Of a stretch of DNA of 64,000 nucleotides, positions 43,459-53,155 are shown one piece after another; the first letter of the stretch is position 1, and every line of letters begins with the position of its first letter. Source of the DNA: Flavobacteriales bacterium. Lineage in GTDB: Bacteria; Bacteroidota; Bacteroidia; Flavobacteriales_D; Parvicellaceae. The notes under the pieces were generated by a model. That model searched no databases. It was not told the origin of the DNA and saw only the letters and a program-made list of their open reading frames with translations. A program made the translations under genes and the position numbers. The DNA lies in contig JACJZN010000006.1 of NCBI GenBank assembly GCA_020635565.1, forward strand, positions 620,001 to 684,000, read 5' to 3'.

Positions 43459-45248
43459 TAATTGAATTGAAGCTTACTCAATTTTGTGTAGAGACCATCC
43501 TTTTGGATCAGTTCCTCGTGTTTACCGATTTCTACCACTTTTCCTTTATCCAGTACGATAATCTTATCTGCATTTTTAATGGTTGACAATCGGTGAGCAA
43601 TTACAATTGAGGTTCTGTTCTTCATGAGTTTATCCAATGCTTCCTGAACTAACTTTTCACTTTCCGAATCAAGCGAACTAGTTGCTTCATCTAAAATTAA
43701 AATTTTCGGATTCTTTAGAATCGCTCTTGCAATCGCAACCCTTTGCTTTTGTCCTCCTGATAATTGAATCCCTCTATCTCCTACCAAAGTTTGGAGACCA
43801 TCCGGAAAGTTGGAAATGAATTCCCAGGCATTCGCCTGCTTTGCTGCTTCAATGATCTCTTCTTCACTTGCATCAGTTTTTCCGTAGGCAATATTTTCCA
43901 TGATCGATCCCGCAAACAACATCACCTCCTGAGGAACTATTGCCATTTCATTTCTCAAAGCGCTAAGGTCATATTCTTTGATGTCTTTACCATCAAACAG
44001 AAGTTTACCGCTAGTTGTTTCATAGAAACGAAGCACCAAAGATGTAATTGTTGATTTTCCTGCTCCAGATGGACCAACAATAGCCATAATCTGACCCGGT
44101 AAAACTTCAAAACTCACATCATTCAATACTGTAACATCTTTTCTGGATTCGTAAACAAATCCTACATGATCAAATTCAATCTTACCAGATAACTCTACAG
44201 GTGTAAAATTTTCCGAAATGATTTCGTTCTTATTCTCAAGTAGATCCATTAATCTTTCGGTAGCACCCACGGCTCTTTGAATCTCCCCCATCAAACTGCC
44301 AACACCGCCAAAAGAGGCAGCCAAAAAAGCTGTAAAGAAGATAAAGATCTGAAATTCTTCCATGGTCAATCCATCTGGCTCCAAAGTCATTTGATACCCT
44401 TTATAAATGACAAAAGATATACCTCCAAACAATCCAAGAATAATGAATGAAGCAAACAATCCTCTGGCTACCGATCCTTTTATGGCTAACGCTCTTACTT
44501 TATCTGACTGATACCCATATTTTGCCATCTCAAAGAACTCATTCCCAAATGCCTTTACATTTTTAATCCCCGTCAACATTTCACCCAGTATACTATTAGA
44601 TTCCGCTAAAGCATCCTGTGTTCTTTTTGAAATTTTCTTAATGATCCTTCCAAAAACAATGATCAAAATAACTACCACAGGAACGACTGACAACATGATT
44701 CCCAAAAGTTTTGGTGAAATTGTCGCAATAACGGCTATTCCTAAAATTATAGTTATCCACTGGCGAATAAACTCAGCCAACGTAGTTGAAAGTAGAGCAT
44801 TTAGAGAATTAAGATCTGTAGCAACTCTACTGTTCAGTTCTCCAACCTGATTCTGATCATAAAAACTCACTTCTGAAAAAGCTAATTTTTGAAATGCCTT
44901 TTTTCTGATTACTGATAAGGTACTCTCTGAAAATCGACTTGAAAAATAAATTCTGAAAAATCCAAAAATAGCATTTGCTCCAAACACCATAAACATCAAT
45001 ACCATGATGACATTAATATTGTCAAGATTAGTTAACTCAAATGGATTTTCAGCTGAGGTGTTCGTAGACCCAAAAAGTCCCCCCAGTAAATATGGAAACG
45101 CAAGCGTGGTCAAACTTGACAAGACCAAAAAGATCATACTAATAATCAATGATCCGATGAAAGGTTTACCAAAACTAAAAGCACGAAACGCTCTTTTATA
45201 GGCTCCTTTTTCTAGTTTAACTCGTTCTTGCTTCTCTCTTCTTGCCAT
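43455..45248 (-). CDS. MsbA-like ABC exporter (fused membrane and ATPase domains)
   Basis: 597 residues from the ATG at 45248, one base after the prfB stop; a TTG at 45260 inside prfB is less likely. Six membrane segments precede the nucleotide-binding domain with Walker A GPSGAGKST, QVMLFAGSI, signature LSGGQKQRVAIARA and Walker B ILILDEATSSLD, then the H-loop AHRLST. It may flip lipid A-core or export a lipid or peptide; family resemblance alone does not identify the substrate. Functions as a homodimer. Confidence 0.92.
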   Translation of the reverse strand: MARREKQERVKLEKGAYKRAFRAFSFGKPFIGSLIISMIFLVLSSLTTLAFPYLLGGLFGSTNTSAENPFELTNLDNINVIMVLMFMVFGANAIFGFFRIYFSSRFSESTLSVIRKKAFQKLAFSEVSFYDQNQVGELNSRVATDLNSLNALLSTTLAEFIRQWITIILGIAVIATISPKLLGIMLSVVPVVVILIIVFGRIIKKISKRTQDALAESNSILGEMLTGIKNVKAFGNEFFEMAKYGYQSDKVRALAIKGSVARGLFASFIILGLFGGISFVIYKGYQMTLEPDGLTMEEFQIFIFFTAFLAASFGGVGSLMGEIQRAVGATERLMDLLENKNEIISENFTPVELSGKIEFDHVGFVYESRKDVTVLNDVSFEVLPGQIMAIVGPSGAGKSTITSLVLRFYETTSGKLLFDGKDIKEYDLSALRNEMAIVPQEVMLFAGSIMENIAYGKTDASEEEIIEAAKQANAWEFISNFPDGLQTLVGDRGIQLSGGQKQRVAIARAILKNPKILILDEATSSLDSESEKLVQEALDKLMKNRTSIVIAHRLSTIKNADKIIVLDKGKVVEIGKHEELIQKDGLYTKLSKLQFNY

Positions 45249-45249
45249 T

Positions 45250-46332
45250 TTATTTACCAAATTCCATTAGATATGCCTTTAAAAAGCCATCCAATTCGCC
45301 TCCCAATACTTTGTCAGGATCATTTACTGTAAAATTAGTTCGGTGATCCTTAACTCGTCTATCATCCAATACATAACTTCTGATCTGAGACCCCCATTCA
45401 ATTTTCATCTTTCCAGCCTCAATTTCATCTCTGGATTCCTGACGTTTTCTCAATTCCAATTCATATAACTGGGATTTTAATAACTGCAGCGCCTTCTCTC
45501 TGTTTCCTAATTGAGATCTGGTTTCCGTATTTTCAATAACAATGCCCGTGGGAGCATGTTTTAATCGAACCCCCGTTTCTACTTTGTTAACGTTCTGACC
45601 TCCAGCACCTCCTGAACGGAATGTATCCCATGATATATCAGCCGGATTAATATTAATTTCAATCGTATCATCCACAGAAGGATATACATATACTGATGCA
45701 AAAGAGGTCATGCGTTTCCCTTGTGAATTATATGGACTCACTCTCACTAAACGATGAACTCCATTCTCTCCCTTTAAATAGCCAAAAGCAAATTCTCCTT
45801 CAAATTCTAAAGTAACTGTTTTTATACCCGCAACATCACCATCTTGATAATTCAACTCTTTTACCTTGTATCCATTCTTTTCTCCCCACATTAAATACAT
45901 TCTCATCAACATGGATGCCCAATCACATGCCTCCGTTCCTCCAGCTCCTGCAGTAATTTGAAGGACAGCATTCAATGAATCTTCTTCAGAACTCAACATA
46001 TTTTTAAATTCCAACTCTTCTACAGAATTTTCAAGCATGGCATACGCCTCATCTACTTCTTCTTCGGTAGCTTCACCCATCTTTGCAAAATCGAACAACA
46101 CTTCTAGATCCTCCCATAAGGTTAGATTAGTTTCATAGTGCTCCACCCAGAATTTCTTTTTCTTTAAAGCTTTCAATGTGGCCTCGGCTTCTTTAGGATC
46201 ATTCCAGAAATCAGGATCTTGAGTCTTAAGATCCTCTTCCTCTATCTCAACCTTCTTTTGATCAATAGCTAAATAGCCTTTCAAAGCTTCAATCCTATCT
46301 CCTATTTCCTTTAATTGATCTTGCGTAATCAT
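45250..46332 (-). CDS. prfB: Peptide chain release factor 2
   Basis: 360 residues from the ATG at 46332; the frame is open further upstream but that part is not conserved-looking. GGQ motif in SGGAGGQNVNKVETG; the stop-codon recognition tripeptide reads Ser-Pro-Tyr (RVSPYNSQGKR) where E. coli RF2 has Ser-Pro-Phe. The region ALKGYLAIDQKKVEI, where many prfB genes have the in-frame UGA frameshift site, is read straight through, so autoregulatory frameshifting is absent. It recognises UGA/UAA. Confidence 0.95.
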   Translation of the reverse strand: MITQDQLKEIGDRIEALKGYLAIDQKKVEIEEEDLKTQDPDFWNDPKEAEATLKALKKKKFWVEHYETNLTLWEDLEVLFDFAKMGEATEEEVDEAYAMLENSVEELEFKNMLSSEEDSLNAVLQITAGAGGTEACDWASMLMRMYLMWGEKNGYKVKELNYQDGDVAGIKTVTLEFEGEFAFGYLKGENGVHRLVRVSPYNSQGKRMTSFASVYVYPSVDDTIEININPADISWDTFRSGGAGGQNVNKVETGVRLKHAPTGIVIENTETRSQLGNREKALQLLKSQLYELELRKRQESRDEIEAGKMKIEWGSQIRSYVLDDRRVKDHRTNFTVNDPDKVLGGELDGFLKAYLMEFGK

Positions 46333-46376
46333 CCGTTGTAATTTAATTGTACAAAAGTAATAATCCCCTGATATTC

Positions 46377-47012
46377 TCAGAAAAATGGATTTGTAGTCTT
46401 CTCCACTCCGATAGTTGTTTCCGGTCCATGACCACAATACACTTTATAATCATCTGGAAGAGTAAACAACTGTTCCTGAATTGATCTGATCAAAGTAGCA
46501 TGATCTCCTCCCGGAAGATCTGTTCTACCAATTGAACCCGCGAATAAACAATCCCCATTGATCACAAATTGATCTTCATGACTAACAAAAACTACATGTC
46601 CAGGAGCATGGCCCGGAACAAACCTAACTTCGAACGAACTGTATCCAAATTCAACTCGATCCCCATGCTCGAAATAAAAATCAGGCTTAGGTGACTCAAA
46701 TACATTGGGAATCTGGTAGAGATCAGCTGTTCTCCTTAACATATTTAGTGTTTGCTCATCCTCATGATGAATTCCCAACGGAATATTGAGCGTATTGATC
46801 ACTTTATAATTTCCAAAAACATGATCGAGGTGACTGTGCGTGCTGATCAATTTCACTGGTTTAAGACCATTTGATACAATGAACGAATTCAAGGTATCAA
46901 ATTCTTCAGGGAAGTAGCATCCAGCATCTACTATCACACATTCCTTTGAATCATCATAGACGACAAATGTATTTTCCTGAAAAGGGTTAAAAGTAAATTT
47001 TTGAACTTTCAT
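46377..47012 (-). CDS. MBL-fold metallohydrolase (glyoxalase II-like)
   Basis: 211 residues from the ATG at 47012. The metallo-beta-lactamase zinc motif is STHSHLDHVFG, followed by HAPGHVVFVS, GDCLFAGSIGRTDLPGGD (bridging Asp) and a late CGHGPETTIG with the last His. This 'GSIGRTDLPGGD' type is the common hydroxyacylglutathione-hydrolase-like form without a C-terminal domain. It lies 44 bases upstream of prfB on the same strand. Confidence 0.93.
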   Translation of the reverse strand: MKVQKFTFNPFQENTFVVYDDSKECVIVDAGCYFPEEFDTLNSFIVSNGLKPVKLISTHSHLDHVFGNYKVINTLNIPLGIHHEDEQTLNMLRRTADLYQIPNVFESPKPDFYFEHGDRVEFGYSSFEVRFVPGHAPGHVVFVSHEDQFVINGDCLFAGSIGRTDLPGGDHATLIRSIQEQLFTLPDDYKVYCGHGPETTIGVEKTTNPFF

Positions 47013-47111
47013 TAGAAATAAAACTATATTCCAGACTTTCGTCAAATAACCCACAAATCTACTGATTACAAATAAAGAAAAACCATTTTTTGGCAACCTT
47101 TGAAAATAAAT

Positions 47112-47119
47112 TACGTTTG
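47112..47119 (+). promoter_or_regulatory. Candidate -7 promoter element for the 117-aa/SprB-repeat operon
   Basis: TACGTTTG, an exact TAnnTTTG match, 22 bases before the ATG at 47142. Confidence 0.45.
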
Positions 47120-47141
47120 TTTGACACTACTCATTTAAAAA

Positions 47142-47495
47142 ATGTTCATGCGAGTTATTCTTTTATTAATCGCCTTTTTGTTTTCAACGCTTTTAATTAA
47201 AGCACAAGAGGCCGATCCAGACCAAAAGGAATTCGTTCAGTTTATTATGACTGATCTCAATTCCAAGGATAAAGCAATTGAGATCGACAATTTCTATCGA
47301 GCACAAAAAGGAGTTTTCATGTCCAGAGCGGATCTTAACTCTAAGAAATTTCTTGTGATCTATTTTACAAATTCAGAAATTTCAAAAGAACAGATTCTGA
47401 ATTGGATGACAGATCTTGACATGGATTATAAATGCGTTAGACATGGAATTCATGGAGTAGATTCTATTATTGACCAAAAAATGGACTGCGAATGA
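47142..47495 (+). CDS. Small secreted protein, function unknown
   Basis: 117 residues. The signal peptide (MFMRVILLLI... ending IKAQ) is followed by an acidic helical/beta segment with FYRAQKGVFMSRADLNSKKFLVIYFT and two cysteines (KCVRHG, MDCE). A metal-chaperone-like size and beta-alpha pattern are suggestive only. It is translationally coupled (ATGA) to the large SprB-repeat gene, so it may serve the same secreted product. An ATG at 47148 is an alternative start. Confidence 0.7.
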   Translation: MFMRVILLLIAFLFSTLLIKAQEADPDQKEFVQFIMTDLNSKDKAIEIDNFYRAQKGVFMSRADLNSKKFLVIYFTNSEISKEQILNWMTDLDMDYKCVRHGIHGVDSIIDQKMDCE

Positions 47496-50026
47496 AAAGC
47501 CTAGTTTTTCTAATCGCTGTGATACTTGGTGCTACTTCATTTGCCCAGTGGAGTGATTGCTCCAATAATATCCCAGCCTGTTCGAACCCTTCTTTTAACG
47601 TCACTCCAAATGGGTCTGGAAATGACATAGACTTTACTACAAGTTCAACGGTCAGCAATCCTCAAACCAATCCAAATTCATCTCCAGGAAACTCAGGATG
47701 CCTTTTGAGTGGCGAATTGAACTCAACATGGATTGTGATCAGTGTTTCACAAGGAGGAGATTTGGAATTCAGTATGGGTACTGCAGGTTCAAACAATTGT
47801 TTCGACTGGATCATGTGGCCTTATGATGCAAATACCTGTTCTGGGATCCAAGGAAACACACTACCTCCCGAGGCGTGTAACTGGAATGGTATGTGTGGGG
47901 GAATTACAGGAATGGCTGCTCCCGGAAATCTACCTGCAGGTGCAGATCAATCCGATTTTGAATACCCTATTTCGGTAAATACTGGAGATCAGTTCATTGT
48001 TTGTTTCTCCAATTACAGTAGTGCCAGCACAAACGTCCCACTGGATTTTTTCGGTTCTGCACAAGTTACCTGTGGCAGTACTACGAATCCGACTATTTGC
48101 TTTGGTGAAACTGGAGAGATTGTAGTCTTTGATGGTGTATCATGGTCTTGGAGTTCTTCGACTCCTGGTTTTGTTGGAACGAACACAGCCGGAAACATTG
48201 CCTATGTCAATCCTACTGTAACCACAGACTATACTGTAACTATAACGTATACCGATGGAAGTACTACTACTGCTACTGGTACAGTAACTGTACTTCCGGA
48301 GATCACAGCTTCTGTTTCTGAAACACCTGAAACATGTACAGGCACCTCAGATGGAGCAATAAGTATTTCACTGACCAATGCGGTAGCACCAGTAACATAT
48401 GCTCTTTCGGGTCCATCCAGTTCGAATAATACTACAGGTAATTTCAGTAACTTGTCAGCAGGTAATTACACTATTGATATTACAGATGCTAACGGGTGTA
48501 CAATTCAGGAATCTGCTACGATCAACACAGGACCGGCTTGTTGTTCAATGGTATTATCTGTAACTACAACCAATATCGATTGTTTTGGAAACTGCAATGG
48601 AACAGCGACTGTCGACACAACAGGAACAAATGGTCCATGTACCATTCAATGGTTTAATAATGGTAACGCAATTGCAGGAGCAAATGGTTTAACCCTTTCG
48701 AATTTATGTGCAGGAAACTATAGCGTTGAAGTTACTGATGCATTATGCACCATTTCCGCGAATGGATCCGTGACAGAGCCCACTGATCTTGTATTTGGAT
48801 CTACTCCAACAGATTTAGCGTGTAATGGAGATAATTCTGGTCAAATCTCATTAAATGTATCTGGTGGAACACCACCATATCAGTATAGCATTGATAATGG
48901 TGTTGGCCTTCAAGCTAGCTCAACTTTTACTGGATTAGCTGCAGGATCATATAATTTATTAGTGCAAGACGCGAATGGTTGTCAATCTACTGGTAACAAT
49001 GTCTTAATAGAGCCACTGGCCCTTAATGTGACAACAACTATTGTAAACAATACATGTAATAGTTCCAACGGTAATTGTGACGGAATGATCACTGCTACTG
49101 TAACCGGAGGAAGTGTGCCTTATAATTATGTTTGGTCAATCGCAGGAACTAATAGTTCAATCAGCGGTTTATGTGCCGGTAATTACTCTTTGACCGTTGT
49201 TGACGAAAATGGATGTTCACAAGCTTTTAATGGCTTGTCTGTAACCGAACCTGCGGCTATTACTATTAACCCTTCAATGATAACCCAACCTCTTTGCAGT
49301 GGGGATTGCAATGGTACCATATCCATTCAGTCGAGTAATGCGACTAATTACAGTATTGATAACGGAATTACTTTTTCGGCTTCACCTAACTTTACAGATT
49401 TATGTGCAGGAATTTATGATCTTGTAGCAGCAGATCTAAATGGATGCAGTATATCTGGAGAAGCTATTTTATGGGATCCTAGTCCCGTGATCGCTGATTT
49501 TACCTTCACTCCAGATTCAGCAGTTGTAAGTAACCCTGTTTTTGAGCTTACATCAAACTCTACTAACTCCACCAATCACTATTGGTTTTATGTAGATACG
49601 CCTGACACTGTTTTGGTAACAGATCTTGATCCAATCCTCAACTTACCAACGGACGGGCCTGGTATTTATTCAACTTGTATCGTTGCTTATAACAATAACT
49701 TCTGCTACGATACCACTTGTCATGATCTAGTCGTTGGAGATGAATTCTACATTTTCGTTCCCAATTCTTTTTCTCCGAATAATGATGGGGTGAATGATAT
49801 TTTTTATCCAGTAGTGAACAACTATAATGAGAACAAATTTGAATTCTACATCTTCAATAGATGGGGTGAATTAATTTTCAAGAGCGAACATCCTGACAAT
49901 GGCTGGAATGGAATTCACATATCCACACCTGCAGAAGTTGGAACATATGTTTGGAAGATCAAAACTGAATCAGAATTCGACCATGTCAAGAAAGTGATCG
50001 TAGGTCATGTAAATTTATTTAGATAG
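47492..50026 (+). CDS. SprB-repeat surface protein with T9SS type B (gliding-motility-associated) C-terminus
   Basis: 844 residues. Signal peptide (to ATSFAQ), a CUB-like/PPC-type N-terminal domain (NSTWIVISVSQGGDLEFSMG, NGMCGGITGM), then about five SprB-type repeats of about 75 residues. Each reads roughly C-x-G-x-x-x-G-x-I...PPYxYS...L.AGxYxLxVxDxNGC. The C-terminus is a full type B sorting domain: VPNSFSPNNDGVNDIF, FYIFNRWGELIF and GWNGIH...GTYVWKIK. It should be secreted by T9SS and stay at the cell surface as an adhesin-like protein. Smaller than the gliding adhesin SprB itself. Confidence 0.92.
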   Translation: MKSLVFLIAVILGATSFAQWSDCSNNIPACSNPSFNVTPNGSGNDIDFTTSSTVSNPQTNPNSSPGNSGCLLSGELNSTWIVISVSQGGDLEFSMGTAGSNNCFDWIMWPYDANTCSGIQGNTLPPEACNWNGMCGGITGMAAPGNLPAGADQSDFEYPISVNTGDQFIVCFSNYSSASTNVPLDFFGSAQVTCGSTTNPTICFGETGEIVVFDGVSWSWSSSTPGFVGTNTAGNIAYVNPTVTTDYTVTITYTDGSTTTATGTVTVLPEITASVSETPETCTGTSDGAISISLTNAVAPVTYALSGPSSSNNTTGNFSNLSAGNYTIDITDANGCTIQESATINTGPACCSMVLSVTTTNIDCFGNCNGTATVDTTGTNGPCTIQWFNNGNAIAGANGLTLSNLCAGNYSVEVTDALCTISANGSVTEPTDLVFGSTPTDLACNGDNSGQISLNVSGGTPPYQYSIDNGVGLQASSTFTGLAAGSYNLLVQDANGCQSTGNNVLIEPLALNVTTTIVNNTCNSSNGNCDGMITATVTGGSVPYNYVWSIAGTNSSISGLCAGNYSLTVVDENGCSQAFNGLSVTEPAAITINPSMITQPLCSGDCNGTISIQSSNATNYSIDNGITFSASPNFTDLCAGIYDLVAADLNGCSISGEAILWDPSPVIADFTFTPDSAVVSNPVFELTSNSTNSTNHYWFYVDTPDTVLVTDLDPILNLPTDGPGIYSTCIVAYNNNFCYDTTCHDLVVGDEFYIFVPNSFSPNNDGVNDIFYPVVNNYNENKFEFYIFNRWGELIFKSEHPDNGWNGIHISTPAEVGTYVWKIKTESEFDHVKKVIVGHVNLFR

Positions 50027-50090
50027 TTCTTAATTTTTTTGTCTGTACATTAATTTACTTGAAGTAACTTCGAGTAATATTTGTACATCA

Positions 50091-53090
50091 ATGAAAGAAA
50101 AGAAAAAGAAACCTCTCTGGAAGAGGTTGTTAAAGTGGTCCGGCATAAGTTTCCTACTATTATTGATCTTCTTGATCAGTATTCCATTTTTGTTTAAGAA
50201 TCAGATCATCGACTTGATCAAATCCTCAGCAAATGAAAGCCTGAATGGAGAACTTAATTTCTCAGACGCTGATCTCACTTTCATTAGTACTTTTCCCAAT
50301 TTAACTTTGACCATAGATGATGTTTCATTCGAAGGGGCGGACGAATTTGAAGGACATCAATTGGCTCAGATCAAAAAACTAACACTTAAACTAGATTTTT
50401 GGGAAGCTTTGTTTGGCGAACAGTATCAAATCGATGAGATTATTTTGGATAATCCTGTTCTTCACATTAAGGTACTTGAAAATGGTAAAGCAAACTATGA
50501 CGTAGTTAAAGTTGATCCAAATGCACCGGAAGATGAGACACCTTCTTCTCCCTTTAGTCTTGCTCTAGAAAGGTACGAGATTATCAATGGAGATATCATA
50601 TACGATGATGCTTATTATGCGACATTCATTCATCTTTCAGACATGAATCATGTCGGTAATATCACGATCGATGATGTGGTTTATACATTAAATACTACAA
50701 CTCAAACTCCTCACTTGACCTTCGGCTATGATGGCTTCAATTATCTTGATAACAGCTCTGCTAGTATTGATTGTGACCTTGAGATTGCTATGCCTGAAAA
50801 TGAAATGACACTGACCTTTAAAGAAAACCATGCTTTGATCAACGCGCTAGACCTACATTTTGATGGTTCTATGTTCATGAACGATGAATTAATGGATTTC
50901 AATTTTACATTTAACACGCTGAATCAAACGTTTAAAAGTTTGTTGAGTATCGTCCCAGGAGTTTACACTGAAGATTTTGGTGGAATTGAAACGGATGGCG
51001 AGATTGATATTAATGGAAGTCTTAAAGGTAAATATACAGAAACAGACATGCCTGGATTTAATGTCACCACATTGGTCAAGAATGCGTGGTTAAAGTATCC
51101 AGATCTCCCAGAGAAATTGAACAACATCAACATGGATCTTAACATATCCAGAGAAGAAGGTCCTGATCTCGACAACCTCATCGTGGATCTAAAGAGTTTA
51201 AATCTGGAATTCATAAAAAATAAGATCTTTCTCGGTTTACTTCTTAAACATCCCATGACAGATCCTGACGTCAACGCTGAACTAATAAGCGAACTCAATC
51301 TTTCTGAATTGAAGCAGGTTATTCCTGTAAGTGAAGGTGAAGACTATTCTGGCTATATTAATGCAGATGTTAAATTAGCAGGGCGAGTTTCAGCAATAGA
51401 ACAGGAGAAGTACGACCAATTCAAAGCTGAAGGTAAACTTGCCGTGGCAGATGTTAATTATGTCACTTCTAGTCTCCCCTATTCGGTTCAACTAGACAGT
51501 ATGTTGTTTCTGTTCTCACCAGCAGCGCTAGAACTGGCTAAAATGGACGCTAAAATTGGATCAAGTGATATTCATTTGAACGGGAATCTAAATAACTATC
51601 TCGGCTATTTCCTGAAGAATGACACGCTACTGGGTAGCCTGGAATTTTCATCCAGCACACTTAATTTAGATGAATTAATGGGAAGTGGCGCGACTTCCGA
51701 AGAAGTAACATCTGGCGAAGTTGCAGTACCAATAGACTCTGCATTGGCCGAAGTTTTCCAAATCCCTGGAAATATTGACTTTGTCTTGGCTACCAACGTT
51801 AACGAAATGATCTACGACAGTACTTCGATAAAAGACGTACATGGATCGATCGTGATCAAAAATGAAGAAGCTCAGTTAAATAACCTCCACATGAAACTCT
51901 TTGATGGAGATATTATTTTGAATGGAAAGTATCGTGCATTAGAACCTAAACTAGCTCAAACGAACTTCTCGTATGATATCAAAGGACTTGATTTCAAAGA
52001 TGCAGCGGATTACTTCACGAGTATCGAACATTATGCACCAGTGCTAAAATACTGCGATGGAAAATTGAGCACAAAAATGAGTCTTGAGACTCAGCTTGAT
52101 GAATTCTATTATCCAATTTATCAAAGTCTCACAGGACTTGGAGATCTAAAGTCCAGTCAGGTTGAGATTAAAGACATGCCAATACTCGATAAGATTGCAA
52201 GCCATTTGAAAACAGTGGATAATCCGTTGGACAAACAAAAAATAGAAAATCTAAATCTATCCTTTTCGTTTGATGACGGTCGACTTATTTTGAAAGAAAC
52301 TCCTATAAAACTCGGAAAAATAAATTCCACCTTAGTGGGAAGCACTGGATTTGACCAAACTCTTGACTATGAATGGAAAACGACATTCCCTACTGCATTA
52401 CTAGGTAATGCTGCACAGGATATCGCCAATGATCTTTTAGGCAAACTGAATAATGCCGCAGGGACGAATGTTACTGTCCCCAAAGAACTACCAATTAACT
52501 TCAAAATTGGTGGAACTGTCACAGATCCTGTAATTACTTCAGACCTAAAGAACACTGGACAAACAGTCACACAAAATCTAATAGATCAGGGCAAAGACAA
52601 ATTGAATGAAGAGGCTAAGAAAATTCTTGAAAAGGCTCAGGCACAAATAGACAAATTGTTGGCAGATGCTAAAGCTCAGGCAGATAAGATCCGAGCGGAA
52701 GCAGATGAACAAGCATCAAAATTAGAAAAGGAATCAGATGCTATTCATGAAAAAGCCTATGAAGAAACAGATAAGCAAGCGGAAAACATGAAGAAAGAAG
52801 GATATGCCGCTGCTCAGAAATTAATTGATAATGCAAAGAATCCTCTGGAAAAAATAGCCGCAGAAAAAGGAGCAGAAAAAATTAGAAAAGAAACTGACGT
52901 AAAAGTTCAGGACTTTAAAGATGCTGCCTATAAGAAAGCCGATGACACAAAAGCTACTGGATATAATAGTGCCTCCAAAATAAGATCTGAAGCAGATACA
53001 AAAGCACAGCAGATAGAAAATGCAGCCAAAAATCAATCAGATCAAATCATGAAAGACGCAAATGATCAGGTGGATAAATTGACCGAATAA
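50091..53090 (+). CDS. AsmA-family protein with a long C-terminal coiled coil
   Basis: 999 residues. An N-terminal basic stretch and one membrane anchor (GISFLLLLIFLISIPFLF) are followed by an AsmA/TamB-like beta-rich body with the typical opening INESxNGELNFSDADLTFISTFPNLTL and repeated GDIxYDD/LDxxF strands. From about residue 825 it turns into Ala/Lys/Glu/Asp-rich helix with frequent heptad-like 'ADKIxxEADxQA' spacing to the end, a probable coiled coil of about 175 residues. AsmA-like proteins bridge inner and outer membranes and carry phospholipids. The coiled-coil tail is discussed as a finding. Confidence 0.88.
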   Translation: MKEKKKKPLWKRLLKWSGISFLLLLIFLISIPFLFKNQIIDLIKSSANESLNGELNFSDADLTFISTFPNLTLTIDDVSFEGADEFEGHQLAQIKKLTLKLDFWEALFGEQYQIDEIILDNPVLHIKVLENGKANYDVVKVDPNAPEDETPSSPFSLALERYEIINGDIIYDDAYYATFIHLSDMNHVGNITIDDVVYTLNTTTQTPHLTFGYDGFNYLDNSSASIDCDLEIAMPENEMTLTFKENHALINALDLHFDGSMFMNDELMDFNFTFNTLNQTFKSLLSIVPGVYTEDFGGIETDGEIDINGSLKGKYTETDMPGFNVTTLVKNAWLKYPDLPEKLNNINMDLNISREEGPDLDNLIVDLKSLNLEFIKNKIFLGLLLKHPMTDPDVNAELISELNLSELKQVIPVSEGEDYSGYINADVKLAGRVSAIEQEKYDQFKAEGKLAVADVNYVTSSLPYSVQLDSMLFLFSPAALELAKMDAKIGSSDIHLNGNLNNYLGYFLKNDTLLGSLEFSSSTLNLDELMGSGATSEEVTSGEVAVPIDSALAEVFQIPGNIDFVLATNVNEMIYDSTSIKDVHGSIVIKNEEAQLNNLHMKLFDGDIILNGKYRALEPKLAQTNFSYDIKGLDFKDAADYFTSIEHYAPVLKYCDGKLSTKMSLETQLDEFYYPIYQSLTGLGDLKSSQVEIKDMPILDKIASHLKTVDNPLDKQKIENLNLSFSFDDGRLILKETPIKLGKINSTLVGSTGFDQTLDYEWKTTFPTALLGNAAQDIANDLLGKLNNAAGTNVTVPKELPINFKIGGTVTDPVITSDLKNTGQTVTQNLIDQGKDKLNEEAKKILEKAQAQIDKLLADAKAQADKIRAEADEQASKLEKESDAIHEKAYEETDKQAENMKKEGYAAAQKLIDNAKNPLEKIAAEKGAEKIRKETDVKVQDFKDAAYKKADDTKATGYNSASKIRSEADTKAQQIENAAKNQSDQIMKDANDQVDKLTE

Positions 53091-53155
53091 AATGTCAGAA
53101 ATTTTGGTATTTACGAATTTTTAGTATTAAATTTATTCAGACAAATTTTGGACCA

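Noticed and set aside
46240..46332. Programmed frameshift in prfB
   Set aside because: The frame reads straight through the region where the UGA slip site would be, and no CTTTGA-like sequence breaks it.
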